A DNA stretch of 44,893 nt from Sinorhizobium fredii USDA 205 (lineage in GTDB: Bacteria > Pseudomonadota > Alphaproteobacteria > Rhizobiales > Rhizobiaceae), in assembly GCF_001461695.1 (NCBI RefSeq), contig NZ_AUTC01000158.1, forward strand, positions 1 through 44,893, given 5' to 3'. The notes under the pieces were generated by a model. That model worked only from the letters and a program-made list of their open reading frames with translations. It did not search any database and had not been told where the DNA came from. Below are positions 34,795 to 43,775 of the stretch, piece by piece. The translations under genes were made by a program, and so were the position numbers. Positions within the stretch are counted from its first letter, which is position 1, and each line of letters starts with the position of its first letter.

Positions 34795-35346
34795 TCAGGC
34801 GATAGACACCCCAGAGGCATAGGGCCCTTTCTCGCCTTCGTGCTCGGCAAAGCGCACCTCCGTCCCGACTTTCAACTGCTTCCACTGATCGTCGGACCCC
34901 ATGCCTTCGCGGCGGAAGAAGAACTCGCGCCCGTCCGCTGTCGTGATGAAACCGAAGCCTTCCTCGGGCACGAGCCGCGCGACCTCGCCGTGGAGCGTCT
35001 CCGGATGCGGTTTCACCCGGTAGCCGCTCATCTCGCGCACGGCATCCTCAAGCCGCCGTTGCGCAGCGTTGAAACTGTCGCGGATCGCCACGAGCACATC
35101 TTCATGGGCGTGATTTTCCTCCCGCTCTCGCCCGACGACGATCTCGCGTCCTGGCACGGTGATGTCGACGCGGACATGGTAGATGGAGCCTTTGCGGCCG
35201 TGGCGATGGGGTGCCTCGACGATCACGTTGCAGGAGGTGATTCTTTTGTGGAAACGCTCGAGCCGCGCGATCCGCTCGCGCACCGCAGCCTCCACCGAGG
35301 CGGATGGTTCCATTCCGCGAAACCGGATTTGAGGGATGATTTCCAT
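34795..35346 (-). CDS. Ribosome hibernation factor (HPF/RaiA) fused to cold-shock domain
   Basis: 183-aa two-domain protein. Residues 1-100 are an HPF/RaiA-type domain (IIPQIRFRGMEPSASVEAAVRERIARLERF, then VDITVPGREIVVGRE), which binds the small subunit and silences idle ribosomes. Residues about 117-183 form a cold-shock OB fold: HGEVARLVPEEGFGFITTADGREFFFRRE, with RNP1-like GFGFI and RNP2-like EFFFRR. The fusion would let one protein bind rRNA and mRNA in dormancy (inference). Mycobacterial DosR-controlled Rv0079 (RafH) plays the hibernation role. ATG at 35346 is the family start. The degenerate box at 35407 predicts a 26-nt leader. Confidence 0.9.
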   Translation of the reverse strand: MEIIPQIRFRGMEPSASVEAAVRERIARLERFHKRITSCNVIVEAPHRHGRKGSIYHVRVDITVPGREIVVGREREENHAHEDVLVAIRDSFNAAQRRLEDAVREMSGYRVKPHPETLHGEVARLVPEEGFGFITTADGREFFFRREGMGSDDQWKQLKVGTEVRFAEHEGEKGPYASGVSIA

Positions 35347-35406
35347 GGTTCCTGCCCTTAAAGTTTATTCCAACCACAAGCCTGCCTGCAGTTGACCGGC
35401 GCCGCA

Positions 35407-35420
35407 TTGACCCCGCGCAA
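35407..35420. promoter_or_regulatory. FixK/FNR-like box (CGCAA variant), divergent
   Basis: TTGACCCCGCGCAA. The right half-site is imperfect, but placement fits both sides: 26-nt leader for the hibernation factor (minus) and 17-nt for the CBS fragment (plus). Confidence 0.55.
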
Positions 35421-35471
35421 CGACAGGTGCTTTTTGCGGTTGAATAATGGTTCAAACGGCGGACGTCTTGT

Positions 35472-35624
35472 ATGGCGCTTATGACCGAGAAACATATCAG
35501 GCACCTGCCTGTCCTGGAAAACGGATGCCTGGTCGGCATTATCTCCATCGGCGACCTTACGAAATCTGTGATCGCTGATCGGGAATTCGACATCGAGCAA
35601 CTCGTGCAATACGTGCGTGGCTGA
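35472..35624 (+). pseudogene. CBS-domain protein, C-terminal fragment
   Basis: 50-aa frame, MALMTEKHIRHLPVLENG then LVGIISIGDLTKSVIADREF and a QLVQYVRG end, is the last half of the second CBS unit of a small two-CBS protein (Hrp1/YbpA size, about 140 aa). The first CBS unit is absent upstream, where promoter sequence directly abuts, so about 90 residues were deleted. It is probably non-functional. Its neighbour across the promoter is the hibernation factor. DosR-regulated Hrp1 is a CBS protein of this size. Confidence 0.8.
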
Positions 35625-35640
35625 GCGCTGCATACGGGTG

Positions 35641-35670
35641 ATCGCCCGCTCGGCAGGCGTACCCCTGCCG
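35641..35670. repeat. 30-bp repeat with hairpin, copy 1
   Basis: Matches 44619-44648 at 28 of 30 positions, with weaker similarity continuing about 14 bases upstream. It contains CGGCAGG...CCTGCCG around a 6-base loop, so it can form a hairpin; it lacks a T run, so it is not a classical terminator. Confidence 0.65.
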
Positions 35671-35718
35671 GAAAAGAGTCGGCCGCTCCGCTGTCTCCAT
35701 GTGTGCCCACCGCTATAC

Positions 35719-35916
35719 TGCAGGGCATGGAAGAACGGTCACGCGCGCTCTCAGCTCGGAAACCCGGTTGATGCGTGCCGAGTGCTGGCAAGGAGCCTCG
35801 GATGCGGAAGCTGATTGCAGAAACTCCATACTGCCCAAGGGCTCGCGGCCGCTCGGTCTCTCGGCTGAGGACACCGTCCGCCGCCTTGATATTCCTCAAT
35901 GACTGACGGTTGGAGG
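35719..35916. repeat. Diverged BON-promoter repeat, copy C
   Basis: About 190 bp aligning with 23204-23397. It ends in an identical CTTGATATTCCTCAATGACTGACGGT-type segment, but no BON gene follows. Instead it runs into the broken end of the FixL-like gene at about 35930-35941. It marks the recombination junction. Confidence 0.8.
35886..35899. promoter_or_regulatory. FixK/FNR-like box inside repeat copy C, orphan
   Basis: TTGATATTCCTCAA, identical to 23362-23375. In the plus direction it would transcribe into the antisense strand of the FixL-like remnant. Confidence 0.6.
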
Positions 35917-35940
35917 ATCGGCTATGAGGCGGGTCCCACC

Positions 35941-37318
35941 GGTTACGGCCTTTACCGTCGACGCGTCCTTTTCCAATGATGCGCCGCTCCCCGGTGTCGA
36001 GGTAGTGCCGTAGGTAACTGTCATGAGCGCTTCGGTCCGGCTCCGGCATCAGAACGTTGACGTTCTTCCCGGAGACTTCACTCGCGGTGAAACCAAAGAG
36101 CTTCTCCGCCGTGGCGCTGAACGACTGTATTCTTCCTCGGCTGTCGATCACCACCATTGCGCTTGGCACGGTTGCCAGAATGGAGCGTAGGTGAGCCTCA
36201 CGCCGCTGCGCCTCGGTGGCTGCTGCCGCGAGAACTCGCCCGACCGAGTTGATCTCGCGTACCGGCGTGGCCACGGGCGAGACATGTTCATTTTTCTCGA
36301 GTTCGAGGCCGGCGTTTTGGAGGGCGCCGACGGCGCGCGTGAGATGAGACGCCGCCCAAGATGCGAGAGCGACCGATAAAGACAGAAGTAGGACCCCAAT
36401 CGCCGAAAGCGTTGCAAGCGCCTTCCAGATCGGCGCGTTAAGAAGCGAAATAGGGACTGTCACGGTGGCGAACCAATTCGTGTCGCCGGGGCGGGCGTAG
36501 GCAGCAACGACCTCAACGTTCTGCAGGTTGTGGCCTCGCCAAAGGCCTTCCGGGCCGGTAACCTGCGATATCCAATCGGAGGGTGCCTGTTTCCCGACAA
36601 AAGCCTCTGGGTCAACCGAACGTGCTGCAATCATACCCCTCGAGTCGACAATGGCTGCCAGCCATCCCTCGTCAAGGCTCACATCGCTGAACACGGGTTG
36701 CAGTCTTTCGACCGGTATGCCGACGGCGAGCAGATAGATCACCTCGTCTTCTCGCAAGACTGGTACAATCACCGTGGCAAGCAGACGCTTCTGCTGGCCC
36801 ACGATGATGTTCGTTATGACGGGCCTTTTTTGCTGAGGCACCCGCTGATCGAATTCAGCGATCGCAGGATTCGGGCGCGGCAATGGCGTTCCCCAGGGCA
36901 CGGAAGTATTGAGCAGCTGTCGCGGCTGTCCAGGAGCCCGCACGACGATCGTGAGGCCAAGCGAGTCGGCAACGGCTGCTGCGGTAGGGTGGAATGCCTG
37001 CAAATCTCCTCTTCGCAGCTCCTCCGAGGTAGCCAATGCTTCCATAACCAGGCGTGGTCCGGCCAGTTCGCGGTCGACCGCAGCCGACAGTTCGTGCGCC
37101 AGTGCCTGCGCCCTCTCGACGGCCCGCTCTTTTTCGGCCTGCACATACGTCCAGGCGGTCAGGGTACCGAACAGCAAGACCGGGAGCACGAGAGCCGCCG
37201 CGAAGATCAGAAAGAAGGCGGAAGCGGGCCTTTCCCGCCCCAGGATCGAAACGAAGCGCGCAACGGGTGAACGATAGACACCGGTCGCGATGGCGCGTTT
37301 CAGCTCGGATTTGTTCAT
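35941..37318 (-). pseudogene. FixL-like haem-PAS sensor kinase, kinase domain lost
   Basis: ATG at 37318 opens about 459 meaningful residues. A transmembrane helix (about 34-57), a dCache-like periplasmic region (60-290) and a second helix (about 300-325) precede a PAS domain (about 378-455). The PAS sequence ...SATAEKLFGF, GKNVNVLMPEPDRSAHDSYL, ERRIIGKGRV matches the FixL haem PAS, and His 432 in AHDSYL aligns with the FixL haem-binding His. Homology stops at GRVDGKGR. Histidine-phosphotransfer and ATPase domains are missing, and the frame continues meaninglessly through repeat copy C. It is an oxygen sensor without output. The box at 37387 gives a 34-nt leader. Confidence 0.85.
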
Positions 37319-37386
37319 AATGAAGACCTTCCGCCACGCGCGACGTTAGCGCTCCATTCCTTTAGCCGAAAAATCGTCTGTCGAAA

Positions 37387-37400
37387 TTGATGTCGCGCAA
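37387..37400. promoter_or_regulatory. FixK/FNR-like box (CGCAA variant) for the FixL-like remnant
   Basis: TTGATGTCGCGCAA. The right half is imperfect, as in 35407-35420. The predicted start near 37352 leaves 34 nt to the ATG at 37318. Confidence 0.5.
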
Positions 37401-37493
37401 GACCGTCATTCGGCGCCTCAATATGCACATGCCACTTGGCCACCGGATAGATGCTGATCCGTTCGGACGCAAGAAAGGTCCTGCCATCCGAGG

Positions 37494-37943
37494 CTATTTG
37501 CCAAGCAACAGCTTGATATAGCGCCCGACGATAAGCGCGGCCGGATAGAGGACTTCCTCTTCAGTCCTGGCGTGCAGGATCAGCTTCTCGGCGAAGTCCA
37601 CATATTTCGGCTTGTTTTCGGCCTTCGCCGCCGCGACCAGCTCGCCGAGCGCTGCTACGATCTGCTGGTGCTCGGCCAGCATTGATGGCAGTTCGGCCTC
37701 CAGCCTGTCCGTCAGAGTGACGACGTCAGTCATCCCGGGAATTAACGTTCCCTTCGCCAACGCTCCAAGCAGGCTGAGCGGTGGGAGTGCGAATTCTTCT
37801 TCGCGAATGAAATGCGGGTGCAAGAGTCTTGCGACTTCTTTTGCCGCCGCCCCGACACGGCCGCCTTGTTTTGTCGCGTCGACCAGTTCCGAGTGAAGTG
37901 CCGAGTGCTCCGTCTTGAGCGGTTCAGGGATCCTCAATTCCAT
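37494..37943 (-). CDS. Hemerythrin-like HHE-domain protein
   Basis: 149-aa four-helix bundle with likely di-iron ligands: His 13 in KTEHSALH, HPHFIREEEFALPPL, MLAEHQQI and HARTEEEVLYPA. Such proteins bind oxygen or nitric oxide or repair iron-sulfur centres (family knowledge). The last residues (YIKLLLGK) form a short helix. ATG at 37943 is behind GGAGC. It sits between the FixL-like remnant and the FixK-like gene in the same orientation, 272 bp after the latter, with no clear box of its own. An oxygen or NO handling role fits the neighbourhood. Confidence 0.88.
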   Translation of the reverse strand: MELRIPEPLKTEHSALHSELVDATKQGGRVGAAAKEVARLLHPHFIREEEFALPPLSLLGALAKGTLIPGMTDVVTLTDRLEAELPSMLAEHQQIVAALGELVAAAKAENKPKYVDFAEKLILHARTEEEVLYPAALIVGRYIKLLLGK

Positions 37944-38215
37944 GGCTTGCTCCTTTGAGGCGGCGCCGAGCCACAGGACATCATAGGGCGCCGGATTCGA
38001 TGCCGGGAAAACGGCAGTTCCATTACCGCCGTCATAGACGCTCCCGGAGAATGGGCAATCTGGTGTAAATCCATCGTGCGTGGTCTCGGCGACAGGCTCC
38101 GCGTTCCACCACCAAGCTCGGCCTTGTTCGTACGATTATGCAAATGAGAACGCTCCAAGACACGTGTCCCCGCCGGCCCCGCTAGCAGAGGCCCGAGACG
38201 TGAAAGTCGCAGTCG

Positions 38216-38956
38216 TTACGCCATGGCGTGGCGACGGCGGTACGCTTCCTGAAACGACGGGTTCTCCAGTTCGCCACCGGCAAGCGCGACCAGCGCGTTC
38301 ATGGTCAGGAGAGCAATGGAATGACGCCCGACCGTCGCGATAACACCGCAGCCAGCGAGCTTGGTGATGGTCCGTGAGACGGTCTCGATCGTCATGCCGA
38401 GATAGTCGGCTATATCCAGCCTCGTCATCGGTAGTTCGATGATCATGCCGCGCTTCTGCACTTGGCCGCGCGCCATCAGCAAGAAAAAGCCGGCTAGCTT
38501 TTCCTCTGCACTCCTTCGCGAAAGCAGCACCATCTGATCCTGGGCCGCAGCCATCTCGTCGCAGAGTTTCGAGAAGAGCTGCTCATTGAGGTGCGGTTCG
38601 CGCTCGCTCAGGCTGTCGAAGCGGTGTTTCGGTAGGCGACGGACTTCGACGGGCGTGATCGCCTCAACTGTGTAAAGGTAATGCCCCCTCAGCGAAACGC
38701 CGAGCAGATCACCCGCGCGGACGAAACCGAGAATGACGCGGCGGCCGTCGTTGAGAATCCTGTAAGCCCTGAGCGTGCCTTCAACGACCTCAAAGATGTT
38801 TTTAGCTGCGTCGCCCTCCCAGAAAACGGCGGAACCCGGAGCGATTCTCTCGATCGACTGCCTGCAGAAAAGCGACGAAAGTGTCGGTTTGTCTGCCGCG
38901 GTTGACGCTGCTGCCGCTGGGTTAGTCGACTGACCGACAACTAGCTGAAGGCTCAT
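38216..38956 (-). CDS. fixK: FixK-like Crp/Fnr transcription regulator
   Basis: 246-aa activator with an N-terminal cyclic-nucleotide-binding-type beta roll (about 30-140) and a C-terminal winged helix (about 150-225). The recognition helix reads TIETVSRTITKL, with the E-x-x-S-R residues (Glu 191, Ser 194, Arg 195) that in FNR and FixK read TTGAT half-sites. The FNR-type N-terminal cysteine cluster is absent (only Cys 31), so it is FixK-like, not a direct [4Fe-4S] oxygen sensor. It is the obvious candidate to bind the boxes in this window. ATG at 38956 is behind GGGGGAGAG. Phased GTAACAGT repeats lie 68-106 bases upstream. Confidence 0.88.
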   Translation of the reverse strand: MSLQLVVGQSTNPAAAASTAADKPTLSSLFCRQSIERIAPGSAVFWEGDAAKNIFEVVEGTLRAYRILNDGRRVILGFVRAGDLLGVSLRGHYLYTVEAITPVEVRRLPKHRFDSLSEREPHLNEQLFSKLCDEMAAAQDQMVLLSRRSAEEKLAGFFLLMARGQVQKRGMIIELPMTRLDIADYLGMTIETVSRTITKLAGCGVIATVGRHSIALLTMNALVALAGGELENPSFQEAYRRRHAMA

Positions 38957-39023
38957 GGTAACTCTCCCCCTAGGGTTAATGGGTAAGTTGACCGCCTATG
39001 CGTGACTGCAGAATAACTACACA

Positions 39024-39062
39024 GTAACAGTGTTTAAGAAATTGTAACAGTTTGTAACAGTG
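39024..39062. promoter_or_regulatory. Three phased GTAACAGT direct repeats
   Basis: GTAACAGTG at 39024, GTAACAGTT at 39044 and GTAACAGTG at 39054. Start-to-start spacings of 20 and 10 bp put all copies on one face of the helix, as in operators of OmpR-family regulators. They lie in an AT-rich stretch upstream of the FixK-like gene. Confidence 0.6.
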
Positions 39063-39166
39063 AACGCCGGAACTCGAGTGGCGGCGGCAAATACTCTCCA
39101 AACGGGCGACATTACCCCTATACATCTTCGATAGTACGAAGCATTTCTTATATTTATTTCTCTTCT

Positions 39167-39180
39167 TTGATTCACATCAA
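39167..39180. promoter_or_regulatory. FixK/FNR box for the second Crp-family gene
   Basis: TTGATTCACATCAA, a strict match. The predicted start near 39215 gives a 29-nt leader to the ATG at 39244. On the other strand it would give a long 176-nt leader for the FixK-like gene. Confidence 0.82.
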
Positions 39181-39243
39181 AGACGGCCATCGACTCACAC
39201 GGAATCAATTCACCTGCATTTTTCGATGAGCCGAGGTCGTTCC

Positions 39244-39990
39244 ATGGCAACAAAGAACTTTGCGGCAAGACGCAATCATTGCCCTTCATTTAGTCCGCTG
39301 GGCTCCGACCTGGCAGCGATTGATATAGAACGGCATTTGCGGGGCTTCGGGCGCGTCAAGCGCTTCGGGGCTGCCTCCGTGCTTTCCGGGAATGGCAAGA
39401 GGCCCTTCTTCCTCGGAATAGTCGACGGCGTGGTGGCGATCCGTCGGCTAGGCAGAGACGGCAACAACCGCATTCTGCAAATCCTCGGACCCAATGACAT
39501 CGTCTATCCAACGGTTTCCCGCCACCCGGACATTGAATTCGAGACGCTGACCCCGGCGACAGTCCGTTGCATCGATCCGGCGCAACTGACAGCTGCGCTC
39601 CGAAACGATCCGGAGCTGGCGAACGCCATTTTGAACGCCGCAACCTCGCAGTTGCAATGCTGCCTCCACCAGATCGCTTGCATGAGCGAGCGCCCGATCG
39701 ATCGTCTCGGCTTTTTTCTCCTGCGTGTCATCTATCGTCCGTTCGACCACGATCGAACGGTCGTCTCGATAAAGCGCAATCCGATTGCTGTCGTGACGAT
39801 AAATCGCACTGCATTGGCAGCACACATCGGCATCACGACGACGAGCCTTGCCCATCTGCTTCTGGCGTTACAGGAGGAGGGCATCATCCGTGCCCTTACG
39901 CCGCGGCGCTTTGAGATACTCGAAGAAGCACGGCTTGCCGCGTCCTGCAAGCGCCTTCGGGCAAGGGAACATCTGACCACCAGTCTCTAA
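39244..39990 (+). CDS. Divergent Crp-family regulator with atypical recognition helix
   Basis: 248-aa protein with a Crp-like effector domain (GIVDGVVAIRRLGRDGNNRILQILGPNDIV) and a C-terminal helix-turn-helix. The HTH reads TALAAHIGITTTSLAHLLLALQEEGII: the E-x-x-S-R of FNR/FixK is replaced by residues around TTSLA, so it should not read TTGAT sites. Cysteines are scattered (a CC pair, QLQCC) without an FNR cluster. ATG at 39244 has GAGG seven bases upstream and is preferred to ATG 39226. It is driven by the box at 39167 and followed 28 bp later by the small gene at 40019, suggesting a second tier of control. Confidence 0.85.
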   Translation: MATKNFAARRNHCPSFSPLGSDLAAIDIERHLRGFGRVKRFGAASVLSGNGKRPFFLGIVDGVVAIRRLGRDGNNRILQILGPNDIVYPTVSRHPDIEFETLTPATVRCIDPAQLTAALRNDPELANAILNAATSQLQCCLHQIACMSERPIDRLGFFLLRVIYRPFDHDRTVVSIKRNPIAVVTINRTALAAHIGITTTSLAHLLLALQEEGIIRALTPRRFEILEEARLAASCKRLRAREHLTTSL

Positions 39991-40018
39991 TCGGTTACAA
40001 ATCAGGAGGAGCGTGAAT

Positions 40019-40312
40019 ATGGCCCATGCAGATCGAGCTTTTGCGCCTGCCACGGCAAATACCGTGGAACTAAGCGAGCCAGCCTCTAGCGATGCGGATT
40101 TCCGCGTCGAGAGAAAGGAGGCGCAAAACTGGCGGATCTGCCTGCTCTCTGCACGCGCGAGCCATTGGTTCGAGGCAAATTTCGCTGGTGATAGCCAAAA
40201 CGCCCGCATCCTCGAGACAAATCTTGCCGGGGCGAATGCCTTTATCCGGAAGGCGCGGACGCATGGCTTCAGAACCGAATACATCGGGCCGCTCGCTCGG
40301 TCCTATTTCTAG
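40019..40312 (+). CDS. 97-aa hypothetical protein
   Basis: Unrecognised small soluble protein. Residues 1-30 are low complexity and acidic. The C-terminal two thirds carry AQNWRICLLSARASHWFEANF, then a helix ILETNLAGANAFIRKARTHGFRTEY and a GPLARSYF end. ATG at 40019 is behind AGGAGGAGCG, one of the best ribosome sites in the window, and lies 28 bp after the divergent Crp-family gene, so it is likely co-transcribed. It may be an effector or partner of that regulator (inference). Confidence 0.7.
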   Translation: MAHADRAFAPATANTVELSEPASSDADFRVERKEAQNWRICLLSARASHWFEANFAGDSQNARILETNLAGANAFIRKARTHGFRTEYIGPLARSYF

Positions 40313-40547
40313 TCAGGAACAATTGCGCTGGCGCCCGTTTCGCGGTGGATGACAGGAAATCAAGCACGGACGTGCATGGAGGAAGCCGCCATTCATCCAG
40401 GAATGCTATCCGCGTCCGATTTGTGGCGGCCCCGTCCAGACAAATCCGATGCGCAAGATGCAGGCAAAACATTGAAACATGCTGAGAGGCGTTTCGTAGC
40501 TATTGGGATGAGTTACGCGCGCCGCGATCGAGACTTATTCATTTATG

Positions 40548-43242
40548 TTATCCCTTCTCTGATGGTTTTCTGGAGGATCGGGATCGAGCAATCCATTTTC
40601 GCGCCTCCTCACTGACCAGCATGGCCGCCGCAAACGGTCCTACAAACAACCATGCCTGCCATCCCAAAGGCGCAGTGCCGAAGAGGGCATTGCCCGGCTG
40701 CGTGTACACGACTGCGAGGATCATCCCGATCTCGAAGGCGATCCCGACGAAGATCAGCGGATTGCCCAAAGACGTTTGTGCAAACAGCGAGATCCGTTCA
40801 TCCCGACAGAGAAACACGTTAACGATCTGTAGAAGGACGATGGCCACCAGGCATGCAGTCGTTGCCTGCAGGTAGAGAGCCGCGTGAGCTGCCAGCGGCT
40901 CGCCAAACGCCCAACCTCCTTGCCAGAGGACAAAGGAGTACGCCGTCATTCCCGCCGCCGCCTCGAACAGGCCCAGGAATCCGTAGGCCCGCAGAAGCAA
41001 GCGATGATCCAACAGCCGTTCCGTACGGGGGCGCGGCGGTCTCGCCATTATATCAGGGTGCGGCTTTTCCGCTCCCAGCGCAAGTGCAGGCAACAAATCG
41101 GTGCCCAGATCGACGGCGAGTATCTGGATGATGGTCAGCGGCAGCGGAATGCCAAAGAGAACGAAGGCGAGATAGGGGACGAATTCGGCGACGTTCGAGG
41201 TGAGTACATAGGTCAAGAATTTGCGGACATTGTCGAAGACTGCGCGGCCCTCCTCGATACCATCGACAATGCTGACGAAGTTATCGTCGACAAGGACCAT
41301 GTCGGCTGCTGCGCGGGCGACATCGCTTCCGGTCCTGCCCATGGCAATGCCGATGTCCGCCTCCTTGAGCGCCGGCGCGTCGTTCACGCCGTGGCCGGTC
41401 ACTGCAGTGACATGCCCCTTGGCTCTCAGAGCGCGAACAATGCGCAATTTCTGATCGGCAGCGAGGCGTGCGAAGATCGGACAGGGCGCATCGAGAGCGG
41501 TCCGCAGTTGTGAGTCGGACAGATCGTGTAGACGCTCGCCTGTCACCACCTGCGGCATCTCCTCTTCCCTGACCAGCCCGATCTGACGGCCGATAGCGAT
41601 GGTGGTATCGGGATGATCGCCTGTCGCGATGACAATCTTGATGCCTGCCTGTCGAGCGCTTCGCACCGCTTCAGCGACACCCTCGCGCGGGGGATCTTCG
41701 AAAGCGACCAGCCCGAGAAAGACGAGGCCCACCTCACTCGTCGGCAGGGGCGCCTCTGGCTCCAGGCGCCGGTAGGCAAGGGCGAGCACGCGCAAGCCCT
41801 TTTTCGCAAAGGCTTCCTCCGCTTCCTTGAGGCGCTGGCGCAATTTCCGCGTCAAAGGCGCAACCCCTTTATTGGCCTCCAGGTCCGTGCAGAGGGGGAT
41901 CACCGTTTCGGGTGCGCCCTTTGTATACATAGCCCTCCCCTCTACGGTCTCGTGAAGGGTCGACATGCGCTTCCGATCGGCATCGAAGGGAATTTCGCTG
42001 ACGAGCTGAACGCTGGCCGAGGCAAGTCCTGCCCGCCCCGCCATCTCGACCAGAGCCATCTCCATGGGGTCGCCCAGCCACCCGCCGTCCTTCGCTCGCT
42101 GGACCGTCTGGCACCATCGTGCGACTTCGCAGAGCCGCCGGTCGGCTTTGTTCACCTCCGGCTTGAGGTCCGCCGGATAGGCGGGCGCCAAAGTGCGCGA
42201 CAGAAAGAGTTCTCTAATGGCCATGCGATTTTCAGTCAGTGTTCCTGTCTTGTCGGTGCAGATGACCGTGACCGAACCGAGGGTCTCGGCGGCTGGTAGA
42301 TGGCGGACAAGAACCTTGCGGCGCGCCATGCGCCGGGCTCCCATGGCCAATGTGAGCGTTATCGTCGGCAGGAGCCCTTCGGGGACATTCGCGACAATCG
42401 TTCCTATGCCGAACATCGATGCCTGCCAGATCGACAGTCCTGCCTCAAATCCGATGGCGAAGAAAGCCAGGCCGAGACCGAAAGCAAGCACGGCGATGAC
42501 GCGGCTGAGGGAGGCGACTTCGTTCAGCAGCGGCGAACGGACTTCTGTGCCGCTCTGCGCCAGTCGCGCGATCTTGCCGAACTCGGTGTGCGAGCCCGTG
42601 GCGAAGACGACGGCGACGCCGTCACCGGCAAGCACGGACGTGCCGGCAAGCAGGGCGTTGGTGCTGCGCAGGATATCCGATGCATCGGATGGGGCGGCGG
42701 AACGGTCGATCGGCATCGCCTCGCCGGTCACCGTGGCATTGCTGACACGCAGTGCGAACGCCTCGATCAGACGGCAATCTGCCGGCACCATGTCACCCTG
42801 CCCCAGCAGGATGACATCCCCCAGGCACCAGTTCATCGCCGGGGACAGTGGCGACACTTTCCCCGCGCACTACCTTGACCTGCGAGGGCAGCAGCTTCGC
42901 CAACTCGGCTAGAGTCCGCTCGGCTCGAAATTCTTGCCAAAAGGCAAAGAGCCCGTTCACGAGGATGACGCCAACGATCGCATAGCCCAGCGTCGCCATT
43001 CCGAGGTTTGGCTCGATCAGGTGCCCGATGAAAGCGATCGCCGCGGCAAACCACAGCAAAAGCGCCAACAGATGCGTGAGGGTTTCGATGGCACGCTTGT
43101 GGAGAGGTTTGCCGCGGATCCTTTCGACGGCGTTGGGCCCGTACTCCGCCAAGCGCCTCGCGGCCTCTTTCGAAGAAAGGCCGGCTCCGCTGGTCCCGAG
43201 GCTCTCGAGGACTTCTTCGCTAATGGCGCGAAACACATTCAT
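40548..43242 (-). pseudogene. P2-type cation-transporting ATPase, one frameshift
   Basis: About 897 residues when two frames are joined. ATG at 43242 (MNVFRAISEEVLESLG) gives the N-terminal domain and first helices. At 42818-42822 a run of five G (minus strand) breaks the frame in ELVPG/GDVILLGQGD; four G would restore it. The second frame has the A-domain TGEA (usually TGES), NVPEGLLPT, phosphorylation site DKTGTLT, KGAPE and a full C-terminal set of helices. The hinge motif TGDGVND reads TGHGVND: an Asp that binds Mg in SERCA is His. CtpF-like (Ca/Mn/Na/K group) by motif. Operon with DUF5335 and ChaB. The frameshift could be error or slippage. Confidence 0.85.
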
Positions 43243-43405
43243 CGGCAAGACTCCGGAAGGACCGGAGAGAGGACTCCCGCGAGCAAATCTATGGCCGGGC
43301 CTTAGCCCCACTTCGCCGCCCCGGCATGATGCCTCAGCAGCTCAAGGTTGAGACGCAGGTCGCTGACTTTGAGGCTTCTAGCTGGCCGGGCCTGTCGGCG
43401 GCCCT

Positions 43406-43756
43406 TCAACTGCGCTCAACGTCCGGCGCCGGAAGTCTCAGCGGGCTCGCCAATGTGACGATCTGGCGGTACTGATCGGCATCGACAATCTCCAGGCCAT
43501 TCAGGCCGTCAGGCCCTTCGTCAACGGCTATGCTGTTCGGCTTGCGAACGAGATGATCGAGGCCCTCCAGAGCTATTTCCACGAGATCATTCTTCTGGTC
43601 ATAGGTAATGCCAAGCAGCGGGACCCACTTCGCCTCGATCTGGTCGCCGAGCCGGAGCCCCGTCACTTCGACTTGCGCGCGCTTGCCTTCCAGGGCGCCC
43701 GCGATCCGTTCGAAGTAGAAATGCCATTCGGGCTTAGCCAAGAAACGACTTGCCAT
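43406..43756 (-). CDS. DUF5335 protein
   Basis: 116-aa soluble protein of the DUF5335 type. It has W/F-rich KPEWHFYFERIAGALEGKRAQVEV, a WVPLLGITYDQKNDLVEIAL strand pair and HLVRKPNSIAVDEGPDGLNGLEIVD, a phrase typical of the family. Function unknown. ATG at 43756 is behind GGAGTGG. It lies 19 bp after ChaB and 163 bp before the ATPase gene in one direction, so the three probably form an operon from the box at 44051. Confidence 0.87.
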   Translation of the reverse strand: MASRFLAKPEWHFYFERIAGALEGKRAQVEVTGLRLGDQIEAKWVPLLGITYDQKNDLVEIALEGLDHLVRKPNSIAVDEGPDGLNGLEIVDADQYRQIVTLASPLRLPAPDVERS

Positions 43757-43775
43757 AGTTCACCACTCCTGTTGG

